Assembly (NCBI RefSeq): GCF_039634365.2
Contig: NZ_CP155079.2
Span: 4,092,001-4,156,000, forward strand
Length of the DNA stretch: 64,000 nucleotides
DNA from: Mucilaginibacter sp. PAMB04168
GTDB taxonomy: Bacteria; Bacteroidota; Bacteroidia; Sphingobacteriales; Sphingobacteriaceae
Direction of reading: 5' to 3'
Under the pieces are notes generated by a model. That model saw only the letters and a list, made by a program, of their open reading frames with translations. It was not told the DNA's origin and searched no databases. Below, one piece after another: positions 53,159-61,418 of the stretch (position 1 is the stretch's first letter; each line of letters opens with the position of its first letter). A program made the translations under genes and the position numbers.

Positions 53159-54151
53159 TTACTCCTCGTCTAATTTGTATTTAGCCAGGTTCATACCAAA
53201 AGATAAGCCTTTTGATTTAACCAGGTCCTGAATCTCAGTTAAAGACTTTTTACCAAAGTTCCTGAACTTTAACATGTCAGCTACGTCATAAGATACCAGG
53301 TCAGCGAGGCTGCGGATATCAGCTGCTTTTAAGCAGTTTAATGCACGTACTGAAAGATCAAGATCAACCAATTCAGTTTTCAAGATCTTACGCATATGCA
53401 GAATCTCTTCGTCAACTTCTTTGGTTTCCTCTTTAGCCTGCGCCTCCAACATCATGTTCTCGTCAGAGAACAACATAAAGTGTTGTATAAGGATCTTAGC
53501 AGCTTCTTTAAGAGCGTCTTCAGGGTGAATAGAACCATCAGTAGTAATATCCAACACCAACTTTTCGTAGTCGGTCTTTTGTTCTACACGATAGTTTTCT
53601 ATAGTATATTTTACGTTTTTAATTGGTGTGTAAATTGAGTCGATAGCAATTACACCAATAGCAGCATCAGGGTTTTTATTCTCTTCGCTTGGAATGTAAC
53701 CACGGCCTTTGCCAACAGTTAACTCAACTTCCAAAGTAACTGAAGGGTCCATATTGCAGATAACCAGCTCAGGGTTCAGGATAGAGAAGTTGTTGGAGAA
53801 CTGTGTGATATCACCAGCCTTGAAACTATCTTGTCCGCTTATGATGACAAAGATCTTTTCAGAATCGCCTGAATCACCTGTTCTGCTCAAACGTACTTGT
53901 TTCAGGTTCAATATAATTTCGGTAACGTCTTCAACAACACCTTTGATGGTTGAAAACTCATGCGTTACACCTGAAAAACGTACAGAGGTAATAGCATAAC
54001 CTTCCAGTGAAGAAAGTAAGATACGACGTAAAGCATTACCAATGGTTACACCGAAGCCTGGTTCTAACGGACGAAATTCAAACGTGCCTTCAAAGTCGGT
54101 TGACTTCTGCATGATAACCTTGTCTGGTTTTTGAAATGCTAAAATTGCCAT
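53159..54151 (-). CDS. rpoA: RNA polymerase alpha subunit
   Basis: The 330-residue protein has the N-terminal dimerisation domain (FEFRPLEPGFGVTIGNALRRILLSSLEG) and the C-terminal domain that contacts UP elements and activators (LDLSVRALNCLKAADIRSLADLV, FGKKSLTEIQDLV). Length and domain spacing are normal. It lies between rpsD and rplQ in the usual alpha-operon order. Confidence 0.99.
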   Translation of the reverse strand: MAILAFQKPDKVIMQKSTDFEGTFEFRPLEPGFGVTIGNALRRILLSSLEGYAITSVRFSGVTHEFSTIKGVVEDVTEIILNLKQVRLSRTGDSGDSEKIFVIISGQDSFKAGDITQFSNNFSILNPELVICNMDPSVTLEVELTVGKGRGYIPSEENKNPDAAIGVIAIDSIYTPIKNVKYTIENYRVEQKTDYEKLVLDITTDGSIHPEDALKEAAKILIQHFMLFSDENMMLEAQAKEETKEVDEEILHMRKILKTELVDLDLSVRALNCLKAADIRSLADLVSYDVADMLKFRNFGKKSLTEIQDLVKSKGLSFGMNLAKYKLDEE

Positions 54152-54195
54152 TTATATGCTTGGTTTATTGTTTACTGATTAATAGATATGAGACA

Positions 54196-54247
54196 TGAGA
54201 TATTGGATATGAGAACCACTATGGGCTATCTCATATCCAATATCTCA
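54196..54247. repeat. 19-bp perfect inverted repeat between rpsD and rpoA
   Basis: Arms 54196-54214 (TGAGATATTGGATATGAGA) and 54229-54247 are exact reverse complements around a 14-base loop. It lacks a GC core and T-tract, so it is not a normal terminator. A degenerate ATGAGACATGAGA start suggests a REP-like element. Confidence 0.8.
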
Positions 54248-54266
54248 CATCTCTGTACTACAAGTA

Positions 54267-54875
54267 TTATTTAGAATATAACTCGACGATTAAGTTTTCC
54301 TTAATATTTTCAGGAATCTCATCGCGGTTAGGATAGTTTAACAGTTTACCGCTTAAAGCAGCAGCATCCCATTCAAACCAGCTATATTTGTTAATCTTAC
54401 GGCCAGCTACAGAGTTAGTGATAGCTTCCAGTGATTTTGATTTTTCGCGTACAGCAATTACGTCACCAGCTCTTAATGTGTAAGATGGAATGTTTACCAC
54501 CTCACCATTTACTGTGATGTGTTTGTGACCAACTAACTGACGGGCACCTGAACGTGTTGGCGCAATGCCTAAACGGTAAACTGCATTATCCAAACGTGCC
54601 TCTAACAATTGTAGCAAGTTAGTACCAGTTATACCTTCACGAGCTGATGCACGGTGAAATAAGTTTTCGAAATAACGCTCTAATACACCGTAAGTGTATT
54701 TAACTTTTTGTTTCTCCATCAGCTGTACAGCGTACTCTGATTGTTTACCTCTGCGTTTTGACACGCCATGCATGCCAGGAGGATAATTTTTTCTTTCTAA
54801 CACTTTATCAGGGCCAAAGATAGGCTCTCTGAATTTACGTGCAATTTTGGACTTGGGTCCGGTATATCTAGCCAT
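54267..54875 (-). CDS. rpsD: Ribosomal protein S4, zinc-free form
   Basis: The 202-residue protein starts ARYTGPKSKIARKFREPIFG and contains the S4 RNA-binding domain (LLQLLEARLDNAVYRLG ... ARQLVGHKHITVNG). The N-terminal CxxC zinc motif of C-plus S4 proteins is absent, so it is the C-minus type. It is a primary binder of 16S rRNA and in other bacteria represses the alpha operon. Confidence 0.99.
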   Translation of the reverse strand: MARYTGPKSKIARKFREPIFGPDKVLERKNYPPGMHGVSKRRGKQSEYAVQLMEKQKVKYTYGVLERYFENLFHRASAREGITGTNLLQLLEARLDNAVYRLGIAPTRSGARQLVGHKHITVNGEVVNIPSYTLRAGDVIAVREKSKSLEAITNSVAGRKINKYSWFEWDAAALSGKLLNYPNRDEIPENIKENLIVELYSK

Positions 54876-54943
54876 TTTGTTTTTGTTTTTAAAGTATCAT
54901 GCAACCTGTAGCTGCAGAATCTTAGCTTTAAAAAATCGATTAA

Positions 54944-55333
54944 TTAAACTCTTCTTCTTTTTGCAGGACGGCAACCATTGTGTGGAAGCGGAGTAATGTC
55001 CTTAATAGTGGTAACTTCAATACCTGAAGTTTGCAGGGTACGGATAGCTGACTCACGACCAGCACCAGGGCCCTTTACAAACACTTCAACTTTACGTAAG
55101 CCTAAATCATAAGCTACTTTACCGCAATCGGCAGCAGCTTGTGAGGCAGCGTAAGGAGTGTTCTTTTTAGAACCTTTGAAGCCCATTTTACCAGCTGAAG
55201 ACCAAGATATAGCCTGGCCTGAACTGTTGGTAAGGGTAATAATAATGTTGTTGAAAGTAGCATTAACGTGAGCCTGACCTACCGGTTCAACTATTACGAT
55301 GCGCTTTTTGGTTACTTTTTTAGCTTTAGCCAT
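54944..55333 (-). CDS. rpsK: Ribosomal protein S11
   Basis: The 129-residue protein has the S11 core (GQAHVNATFNNIIITLTNSSG; SWSSAGKMGFKGSKKNTPYAA; VFVKGPGAGRESAIRTL) and the conserved ending ITPLPHNGCRPAKRRRV. It sits in the platform of the 30S subunit. Its neighbours in the operon are rpsM upstream and rpsD downstream. Confidence 0.99.
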   Translation of the reverse strand: MAKAKKVTKKRIVIVEPVGQAHVNATFNNIIITLTNSSGQAISWSSAGKMGFKGSKKNTPYAASQAAADCGKVAYDLGLRKVEVFVKGPGAGRESAIRTLQTSGIEVTTIKDITPLPHNGCRPAKRRRV

Positions 55334-55458
55334 TTTTTGAATTATTGAGCTGATGGATTAGTGAGTTACCGAATAACCCGGACCCATTAACTGTTTGATA
55401 ATTTTATGTATTCCTAATAAAGCAAGAAAATTAATCCTCCTACTTTATTAATCAATTA

Positions 55459-55836
55459 CTACTTAGTAGCTTTTTTCTTGTTAGCAACTGTTTTACGTTT
55501 ACCTTTACGGGTACGTGAGTTGTTCTTAGTACGCTGACCACGCAGAGGTAAACCTTTACGATGACGGGTACCACGGTAGCAACCAATATCCATTAAACGT
55601 TTAATGTTCAGTTGTACTTCTGAACGCAGAGCACCTTCAACTTTAATTTGATCGTTGATAATTCCACGGATTGCAGCTAATTGCTCATCGGTCCATTCTT
55701 GTACTTTTACATCATATGATATTCCAGCCTGATCCAAAATGCTTTGTGCAGTTGAACGACCAACACCGTAGATGTAAGTAAGTCCGATTTCTCCTCTTTT
55801 ATTTCTTGGTAAATCAATACCTGATATCCTTGCCAT
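55459..55836 (-). CDS. rpsM: Ribosomal protein S13
   Basis: The 125-residue protein has the S13 start ARISGIDLPRNKRGEIGLTYIYGVGR and the GCYRGTRHRKGLPLRGQRTKNNSRTRKG signature with a basic tail. It contacts L5 and the tRNAs in the 30S head. The 71-base gap upstream, after rpmJ, contains an imperfect hairpin that could be an S4-binding control site. Confidence 0.99.
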   Translation of the reverse strand: MARISGIDLPRNKRGEIGLTYIYGVGRSTAQSILDQAGISYDVKVQEWTDEQLAAIRGIINDQIKVEGALRSEVQLNIKRLMDIGCYRGTRHRKGLPLRGQRTKNNSRTRKGKRKTVANKKKATK

Positions 55837-55859
55837 ATTTCTAAATTGTTCTTTAAGTG

Positions 55860-55895
55860 AATGACCGAACGGCGGGCCACCGTTGTACGATCATT
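55860..55895 (-). promoter_or_regulatory. Imperfect hairpin upstream of rpsM
   Basis: Two short helices pair, AATGA/TCATT outside and AACGG/CCGTT inside, within the 71-base rpmJ-rpsM gap. In enterobacteria the S4 control site of the alpha operon is in this place; any link here is inference. Confidence 0.3.
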
Positions 55896-55907
55896 CCAAT
55901 GTTTTAA

Positions 55908-56024
55908 TTATCCCTGACGTTGTTTGTACTTGGGGTTCTTTTTGTTAATTACAAAAAGCTTTCCTTTACGACGGATGATTTTGCAATCAGCGCTACGCTT
56001 TTTGATGGATGCTCTAACTTTCAT
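55908..56024 (-). CDS. rpmJ: Ribosomal protein L36, zinc-free form
   Basis: The 38-residue frame reads MKVRASIKKRSADCKIIRRK and then GKLFVINKKNPKYKQRQG, the L36 length and layout. Of the four zinc ligands in the usual form (C11, C14, C27, H33) only C14 remains; the others are Ser, Asn and Tyr. It lies between infA and rpsM, as in most bacteria. Confidence 0.97.
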   Translation of the reverse strand: MKVRASIKKRSADCKIIRRKGKLFVINKKNPKYKQRQG

Positions 56025-56029
56025 ATTAA

Positions 56030-56248
56030 TTATTTATATCTGTAGGTTATTCTGCCTTTTGTTAAATCATACGGGCTCATCTCCAGCTTTACTCTGTCGC
56101 CAGGTAAGATTTTGATGTAGTGCATGCGCATTTTACCCGATATGTGTGCAATAATCTCATGACCATTTTCCAGCTCTACCCTAAACATTGCATTTGATAA
56201 TGCCTCCCTGATAGTTCCGTCTTGCTCAATCGATGATTGTTTAGCCAT
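56030..56248 (-). CDS. infA: Translation initiation factor IF-1
   Basis: The 72-residue OB-fold protein has ALSNAMFRVELENGHEIIAHISGKMRM and the ILPGDRVKLEMSPYDLTKGRITYR block. It binds the ribosomal A site during initiation. It ends 5 bases before the rpmJ ATG and follows map in the operon. Confidence 0.99.
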   Translation of the reverse strand: MAKQSSIEQDGTIREALSNAMFRVELENGHEIIAHISGKMRMHYIKILPGDRVKLEMSPYDLTKGRITYRYK

Positions 56249-56319
56249 ATTTTACTGATTATTACTTGTTTATACCGATTTTATTCGGGACGCAAAAATA
56301 TAAATTATTTTTCTAATTT

Positions 56320-57105
56320 TTAATTATTTTTTGCTAAAACTTCTTCAACGTATGAAAATGAAGAAAGAATATCGGCTTTACCTTTGCGTACAGCTACGGT
56401 ATGCTCAAAATGGGCGGATGGCTTGCCATCAACTGTAGATACGGTCCAACCATCTTTCCAGAACTTAACACCGGCTTTGCCGGCATTAATCATGGGCTCA
56501 ATAGCTATCACCATGCCTTCTTCCAGTTTAACGCCAGATCCGCGTTTACCATAGTTAGGAACCTCCGGCTTTTCATGCAGTTTTACGCCTACACCATGGC
56601 CAACCAGCTCTTTAACCACACCAAAGCCATGCTTCTCTGCATGGTTTTGCACAGCGTAACCAATATCGCCAACACGCATACCAGTAACCGCCTTCTCTAT
56701 TCCTTTCTCAAGGCATTCCTTTGTTACCTTAAGCAGTAATTTAGCTTCCTCACTAACTTCACCAATAGCGAATGTGTAAGCAGAGTCGCCATAAAAACCA
56801 TTTAGAATAACTCCGCAATCAACCGATATGATATCGCCATCAATGAGTACATGCTCACCCGGAAAACCATGAACGACTTGATCGTTTGGAGAAATGCAAA
56901 GGGAGCTTGGGAAACCATGGAAACCAAGGAAAGCTGGCACTCCCCCATTATCACGGATAAAGGTTTCTGCCAGCTTGTCCAATTCTATAGTTTTAGTACC
57001 GGGCTTTACAATCTTAGCTACTTCACCTAAGGTTTTAGCAACCAGTAAAGCACTTTGACGTATGAGCTCTATCTCTTCAGCTGTCTTGTAAATTATTTTC
57101 GACAT
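56320..57105 (-). CDS. map: Type I methionine aminopeptidase
   Basis: The 261-residue enzyme removes initiator Met from new proteins. Metal ligands can be seen: His in FLGFHGFPSSLC, Asp in ISVDCGVILNGFYGDSAYTF, His in LVGHGVGVKLHE, Glu in MVIAIEPMIN and Glu in AHFEHTVAV. It lies between secY and infA with short spacers, typical for the spc operon when adk is absent. Confidence 0.98.
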   Translation of the reverse strand: MSKIIYKTAEEIELIRQSALLVAKTLGEVAKIVKPGTKTIELDKLAETFIRDNGGVPAFLGFHGFPSSLCISPNDQVVHGFPGEHVLIDGDIISVDCGVILNGFYGDSAYTFAIGEVSEEAKLLLKVTKECLEKGIEKAVTGMRVGDIGYAVQNHAEKHGFGVVKELVGHGVGVKLHEKPEVPNYGKRGSGVKLEEGMVIAIEPMINAGKAGVKFWKDGWTVSTVDGKPSAHFEHTVAVRKGKADILSSFSYVEEVLAKNN

Positions 57106-57113
57106 GCGTTAAA

Positions 57114-58472
57114 TTAGATAGCCGGTGGAACAGTACCTGCTGCGGTTGGTATAGCCGTACGTCCTTTTACTCTTCCGGTTTTCATTAAGCCATCATAATG
57201 ACGCATCAACAAATGACTTTCTATTTGCTGCAAAGTATCCAGCACCACACCTACTAAAATGATCAGTGATGTACCACCGAAGAAGCGGGCAAATTGGCTG
57301 TTCACATGGAATATACTCGCCAAAGCAGGCATAATGGCAATGATTGCCAAAAAGATAGAGCCAGGCAATGTAATGCGTGAAATAACAGCATCAATAAAGT
57401 CGGAGGTTGCATTACCAGGTGCAACACCCGGAATGAATCCACCATTCTTTTTCATGTCGTCCGACATTTGCTTAGGGTTCACCGTAATAGCCGTATAGAA
57501 GTATGTGAATAAAATAATCAATACAGCAAATACGATATTGTGCAACCACGAGGTATAGCTTGATAAAGATATCAATATACCGTTTGAAGCAATGTTAGGG
57601 AAGAACGAAGATATAGTTGCCGGAATAAACATCAAAGCCTGAGCAAAAATGATTGGCATTACACCCGCTGCATTTACCTTTAGAGGAATATACTGACGTA
57701 CGCCGCCGTATTGTTTGTTACCTACGATACGTTTAGCATACTGCACCGCAATTTTACGTGTACCTTGTACCACCAGTATAGTAAACATAATAACACCGAT
57801 AAGGGCTAATATTTCTACAATAAACACCAATGGGCCGCCTGATGCGTTTGCACCGCTTACACGTGAACTGAATTCATCGATGATAGCTGATGGCAACTGC
57901 GCAATGATACCCACCATAATGATTAAAGAAATACCGTTGCCAATACCTTTGTCTGTAATTTTTTCACCTAACCACATCACAAACAAAGTACCTGCGGTTA
58001 AAACGCAAACAGTGCTGATGGTAAACATGGTCATCCCGATAACAGGGCTGATTGCGTTAGGTGTGATTTGCGAACGTACGTAAGGTACCGCCTGGGCCAT
58101 GGTGATACCAATGGTCAGGTAACGGGTCCACTGGTTAATTTTGCTACGGCCGCTTTCACCTTCCTTTTGCAATTTAGCAAAGTAAGGTACCGCAATACCT
58201 AATAACTGCACCACAATAGATGCAGAAATGTAAGGCATTACACCTAATGCAAATATAGACGCACGAGAGAAAGAACCGCCGGCAAACATATTCAGTAAGC
58301 CAAGCAGACCTTCTTTAGCAGCCTGATTGTTTAAAACGTTAGCATCAACACCGGGTAAGGCCACGTATGAACCTACACGATATATTAAAAGAAATAAGAG
58401 TGTGTTTGTGATACGCACTCTTAAATCTTCAATTTTCCAAATATTGGATAATGTGGTGAAAAAATTTTTCAT
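57114..58472 (-). CDS. secY: Preprotein translocase subunit SecY
   Basis: The 452-residue channel subunit has ten helices, the plug region (GLLGLLNMFAGGSFSRASIFALGVMPYI) and the cytoplasmic loop with RIVGNKQYGGVRQYIPLKVNAAGVMPIIFA that binds SecA and the ribosome. It is followed closely by map and preceded by rplO by 6 bases. Length and motifs are normal. Confidence 0.99.
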   Translation of the reverse strand: MKNFFTTLSNIWKIEDLRVRITNTLLFLLIYRVGSYVALPGVDANVLNNQAAKEGLLGLLNMFAGGSFSRASIFALGVMPYISASIVVQLLGIAVPYFAKLQKEGESGRSKINQWTRYLTIGITMAQAVPYVRSQITPNAISPVIGMTMFTISTVCVLTAGTLFVMWLGEKITDKGIGNGISLIIMVGIIAQLPSAIIDEFSSRVSGANASGGPLVFIVEILALIGVIMFTILVVQGTRKIAVQYAKRIVGNKQYGGVRQYIPLKVNAAGVMPIIFAQALMFIPATISSFFPNIASNGILISLSSYTSWLHNIVFAVLIILFTYFYTAITVNPKQMSDDMKKNGGFIPGVAPGNATSDFIDAVISRITLPGSIFLAIIAIMPALASIFHVNSQFARFFGGTSLIILVGVVLDTLQQIESHLLMRHYDGLMKTGRVKGRTAIPTAAGTVPPAI

Positions 58473-58478
58473 TGAAAA

Positions 58479-58925
58479 TTACAACTTAACAATTGAACCG
58501 CCGGCTGCTTCAATGGCTTTTTGTGCAGTAGCAGAAAATGCATGTGCCTGAACATCAACTTTAGCTGTCAGTGTACCACGACCTAAGATTTTAACCAGAT
58601 CGTTCCTTGACACTAAACCGTGCTCTTTTAATGTATCAAAGTTAATAGTTGACACCGAATAAGTATCAGCTAATTGTTGTAATGTATCCAAGTTGATACC
58701 GTTGTACTCAACACGGTTAGGGTTTTTAAAACCTACCTTAGGTACGCGGCGCTGTAAGGGCATCTGGCCACCTTCAAAACCAACCTTGGTTGATGTACCT
58801 GAACGTGAACCGGCGCCTTTATGACCACGGGTTGATGTACCGCCACGGCCTGAACCAGTACCACGGCCTATTCTTTTTCTATTTTTAGTAGAACCTTCTG
58901 CAGGTTTAAGATTACTTAAATTCAT
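58479..58925 (-). CDS. rplO: Ribosomal protein L15
   Basis: The 148-residue protein begins NLSNLKPAEGSTKNRKRIGRG, followed by the Gly/Arg-rich GSGRGGTSTRGHKGAGSRSG stretch and the FEGGQMPLQRRVPKVGF signature, all L15 features. It lies between rpmD and secY. Confidence 0.99.
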   Translation of the reverse strand: MNLSNLKPAEGSTKNRKRIGRGTGSGRGGTSTRGHKGAGSRSGTSTKVGFEGGQMPLQRRVPKVGFKNPNRVEYNGINLDTLQQLADTYSVSTINFDTLKEHGLVSRNDLVKILGRGTLTAKVDVQAHAFSATAQKAIEAAGGSIVKL

Positions 58926-58929
58926 AACA

Positions 58930-59109
58930 TTAAATGTTTTCTACTGCTACCAAATGATTAACTTTTCTAATCATGCCAATGATAGCAGGATTAGCTTCAA
59001 CTTCAACGCTATGGTTAATTTTCTTTAAACCTAACGCCTCAACAGTTTTTTTCTGGCGCTCACTTCTATCGATCACGCTTTTAATCTGAGTTATTTTGAT
59101 TTTTGCCAT
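58930..59109 (-). CDS. rpmD: Ribosomal protein L30
   Basis: A 59-residue frame (MAKIKITQIKSVIDRSERQK, then KTVEALGLKKINHSVEVEAN and a C-terminal GMIRKVNHLVAVENI) is typical L30. It lies between rpsE and rplO, the standard position, with gaps of 6 and 4 bases. Confidence 0.97.
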   Translation of the reverse strand: MAKIKITQIKSVIDRSERQKKTVEALGLKKINHSVEVEANPAIIGMIRKVNHLVAVENI

Positions 59110-59115
59110 GACTGA

Positions 59116-59634
59116 TTACCCGTTAAATACTTTACCTAAATTAATACCACGGTGCTGAGCTACTGTGTAAGCATCACGCAATTGCGCTAAGGCCGATACT
59201 GTTGCTTTAACCACGTTATGCGGATTTGATGATCCTTTAGATTTTGCCAATACGTTATGTACACCAGCACTCTCCAGAACGGCACGCATCGCACCACCTG
59301 CAATTACACCAGTACCATTTGCTGCTGGTTTGATAAACACAAAACCGCCAGAAAATTTACCTATTTGCTCGTGAGGTATAGTGCTGTTAATGATAGGCAC
59401 TTTTACCAGGTTCTTTTTAGCATCATCTATACCTTTGGCAATTGCCTCAGTAACTTCTTTTGCTTTACCTAAACCGTAACCAACAACACCGTTCTCATCA
59501 CCTACTACCACAATGGCAGAGAAGCTGAAAGTACGGCCGCCTTTAGTTACTTTGGCAACACGCTGTATGCTAACCAAGCGATCCTTTAATTCGATCTCGC
59601 TTGTTTTTACTCTTTTAATATTTATTGTTGACAT
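59116..59634 (-). CDS. rpsE: Ribosomal protein S5
   Basis: The 172-residue protein has the S5 RNA-binding domain (LKDRLVSIQRVAKVTKGGRTFSFSA; VGYGLGKAKEVTEAIAKGI) and the FIKPAANGTGVIAGGAMRAVLE and SSNPHNVVKATVSAL blocks of the C-terminal domain. It affects translational fidelity. Confidence 0.99.
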   Translation of the reverse strand: MSTINIKRVKTSEIELKDRLVSIQRVAKVTKGGRTFSFSAIVVVGDENGVVGYGLGKAKEVTEAIAKGIDDAKKNLVKVPIINSTIPHEQIGKFSGGFVFIKPAANGTGVIAGGAMRAVLESAGVHNVLAKSKGSSNPHNVVKATVSALAQLRDAYTVAQHRGINLGKVFNG

Positions 59635-59646
59635 TACTTGTTACGG

Positions 59647-59997
59647 TTAGAAGTTTAAACCAGCTTCACGTGCACCATCAGCCAGTTGTTTAACACGGCC
59701 ATGATACAAGTATCCATTTCTATCAAATACTACGGCTTCGATACCAGCAGCTTTAGCTTTCTCGGCAATCAGTTTACCTACGGCTACTGATTGTTCGCCT
59801 TTGCTACCGGTAGCAGTAAAATCTTTTGATAAAGATGATGCTGAAACCAAAGTTTTTCCGGCTACATCGTCAATGATTTGTGCGTAGATGCCTTTGTTGC
59901 TTCTGTACACTGACAAGCGCGGACGTTCTGCAGAACCTGAAACACGTTTCCTGATTCCTTTTTTTATTCTGTCTCTTCTTGATAATTTACCTGTCAT
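59647..59997 (-). CDS. rplR: Ribosomal protein L18
   Basis: The 116-residue protein has KKGIRKRVSGSAERPRLSVYRSNKGIYAQIID and the VVFDRNGYLYHGRVKQLADGAREAGL ending, diagnostic of L18, which binds 5S rRNA. Confidence 0.99.
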   Translation of the reverse strand: MTGKLSRRDRIKKGIRKRVSGSAERPRLSVYRSNKGIYAQIIDDVAGKTLVSASSLSKDFTATGSKGEQSVAVGKLIAEKAKAAGIEAVVFDRNGYLYHGRVKQLADGAREAGLNF

Positions 59998-60002
59998 GAC
60001 GC

Positions 60003-60560
60003 TTATTTTTTAGATGCTGATTTACCTGCTTTTCTTCTTAACACTTCGCCAACAAACTTGATACCTTTACCTTTGTAAGGCTCTGGTGTACGTAGTGAGC
60101 GGATTTTGGCTGCAACCTGACCAATTAACTGTTTGTCGATCGACTCGAGAATAATGGTTGGGTTTTTACCTTTTTCAGCAGTAGTGGATACTTTGATTTC
60201 TTGTGGTAACTCAAACACGTAATGGTGAGAATAACCTAACACTAAGTCTAATGTATTACCAGTGTTGGTAGCACGATAACCTACACCAACCAACTCTTGC
60301 TCCAGTTTGTAACCAGTTGTTACACCTGTAACCATGTTGTTGATTAACGCACGGTATAAACCATGTAATGCTTTATGACGTTTTTGATCTGTTGGACGTA
60401 CTACCGTAAGTACGCCGTCTTCTTGTGATACAGTTATATCACTGTCTATCGCCTGTACAAGTTCACCTTTTGGGCCTTTTACAGTTACTAAGTTAGCATC
60501 GCTAACAGAAATAGTAACACCTTGCGGGATAGTAATGGGGGCTTTTCCTACTCTTGACAT
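60003..60560 (-). CDS. rplF: Ribosomal protein L6
   Basis: The 185-residue protein starts SRVGKAPITIPQGV and shows two similar domains with NMVTGVTTGYKLEQELVGVGYRA and the C-terminal RTPEPYKGKGIKFVGEVLRRKAGK signature. It is near the factor-binding region of the 50S subunit. Confidence 0.99.
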   Translation of the reverse strand: MSRVGKAPITIPQGVTISVSDANLVTVKGPKGELVQAIDSDITVSQEDGVLTVVRPTDQKRHKALHGLYRALINNMVTGVTTGYKLEQELVGVGYRATNTGNTLDLVLGYSHHYVFELPQEIKVSTTAEKGKNPTIILESIDKQLIGQVAAKIRSLRTPEPYKGKGIKFVGEVLRRKAGKSASKK

Positions 60561-60580
60561 TTCTTAATTCCTCCTTGCAA

Positions 60581-60979
60581 TTAATAAACGAAGCATAAAA
60601 CTTCGCCACCGATGTTTTGCTGACGGGCCTCTTTATCAGTCATTACTCCTTTTGAAGTTGACAGGATAGCGATGCCTAAACCATTTAATACTCTTGGCAT
60701 TTTGTCCATGCCTGCATATTTTCTCAAACCTGGTTTACTTACACGTGTAAGCGTGCGGATAGCAGGAACTTTAGTTACAGGGTGATACTTCAACGCAACT
60801 TTAATATTGCCTTGAGGACCATTGTCTTCAAATTTGAAGTTAGCAATGTAACCTTTGTCGAAAAGCACTTTAGTGATTTCCTTTTTCAGATTTGATGCAG
60901 GAATTTCAACAACCCTTTGGTTGGCTTTAATAGCATTCCTTACTCTGGTAAGATAATCTGCGATTGGATCTGTATTCAT
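60581..60979 (-). CDS. rpsH: Ribosomal protein S8
   Basis: The 132-residue protein begins NTDPIADYLTRVRNAIKANQ and ends GIAILSTSKGVMTDKEARQQNIGGEVLCFVY, the S8 signature. In other bacteria S8 represses the spc operon at an rplX-rplE leader site. Confidence 0.99.
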   Translation of the reverse strand: MNTDPIADYLTRVRNAIKANQRVVEIPASNLKKEITKVLFDKGYIANFKFEDNGPQGNIKVALKYHPVTKVPAIRTLTRVSKPGLRKYAGMDKMPRVLNGLGIAILSTSKGVMTDKEARQQNIGGEVLCFVY

Positions 60980-61075
60980 TATGTTAAATTATGATGGTGG
61001 TTTCCTTCGTTTTCCCAACGACGACCTTCCATCGGTTAAAAAATTCTTTTTGCTATTGCAGGTCTATATTTTGCA

Positions 61076-61127
61076 AATTGCCGGCCGCAAAGGTAAGAAA
61101 TTAATTCTCAACCTGCAACCGGCAATT
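61076..61127. repeat. Inverted repeat between rpsN and rpsH
   Basis: Arms AATTGCCGG (61076-61084) and CCGGCAATT (61119-61127) are reverse complements about 34 bases apart in the 169-base rpsN-rpsH gap, one of the largest gaps in the operon. No T-tract follows. Confidence 0.6.
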
Positions 61128-61148
61128 TTATACCTGTAATACTGATTG

Positions 61149-61418
61149 TTACCAGCTAGCTTTCTTTACTCCGGGGATCTTTCCGGCCAGAGCCATTTCA
61201 CGGAACGTTACACGTGAAATACCAAACTGACGCATGTATCCGCGAGGGCGGCCAGTAAGCTTGCAACGGTTGTGCATTTTAACCGGTGATGATGCTTTAG
61301 GCAATTTGTCTAATGCTTCGAAATCACCAGCGGCTTTCAGGGCTGCTCTTTTATCAGCATATCTAGCTACTAATTTAGCACGTTTAACTTCACGCGCTTT
61401 TACACCTTCTTTAGCCAT
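61149..61418 (-). CDS. rpsN: Ribosomal protein S14, zinc-free form
   Basis: From the ATG at 61418 the protein is 89 residues (AKEGVKAREVKRAKLVARYADKR onward, with HNRCKLTGRPRGYMRQFGISRVTFREMA). It is the longer C-minus type without the CxxC zinc pairs of short S14. It overlaps rplE by 8 bp, indicating translational coupling. Confidence 0.98.
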   Translation of the reverse strand: MAKEGVKAREVKRAKLVARYADKRAALKAAGDFEALDKLPKASSPVKMHNRCKLTGRPRGYMRQFGISRVTFREMALAGKIPGVKKASW

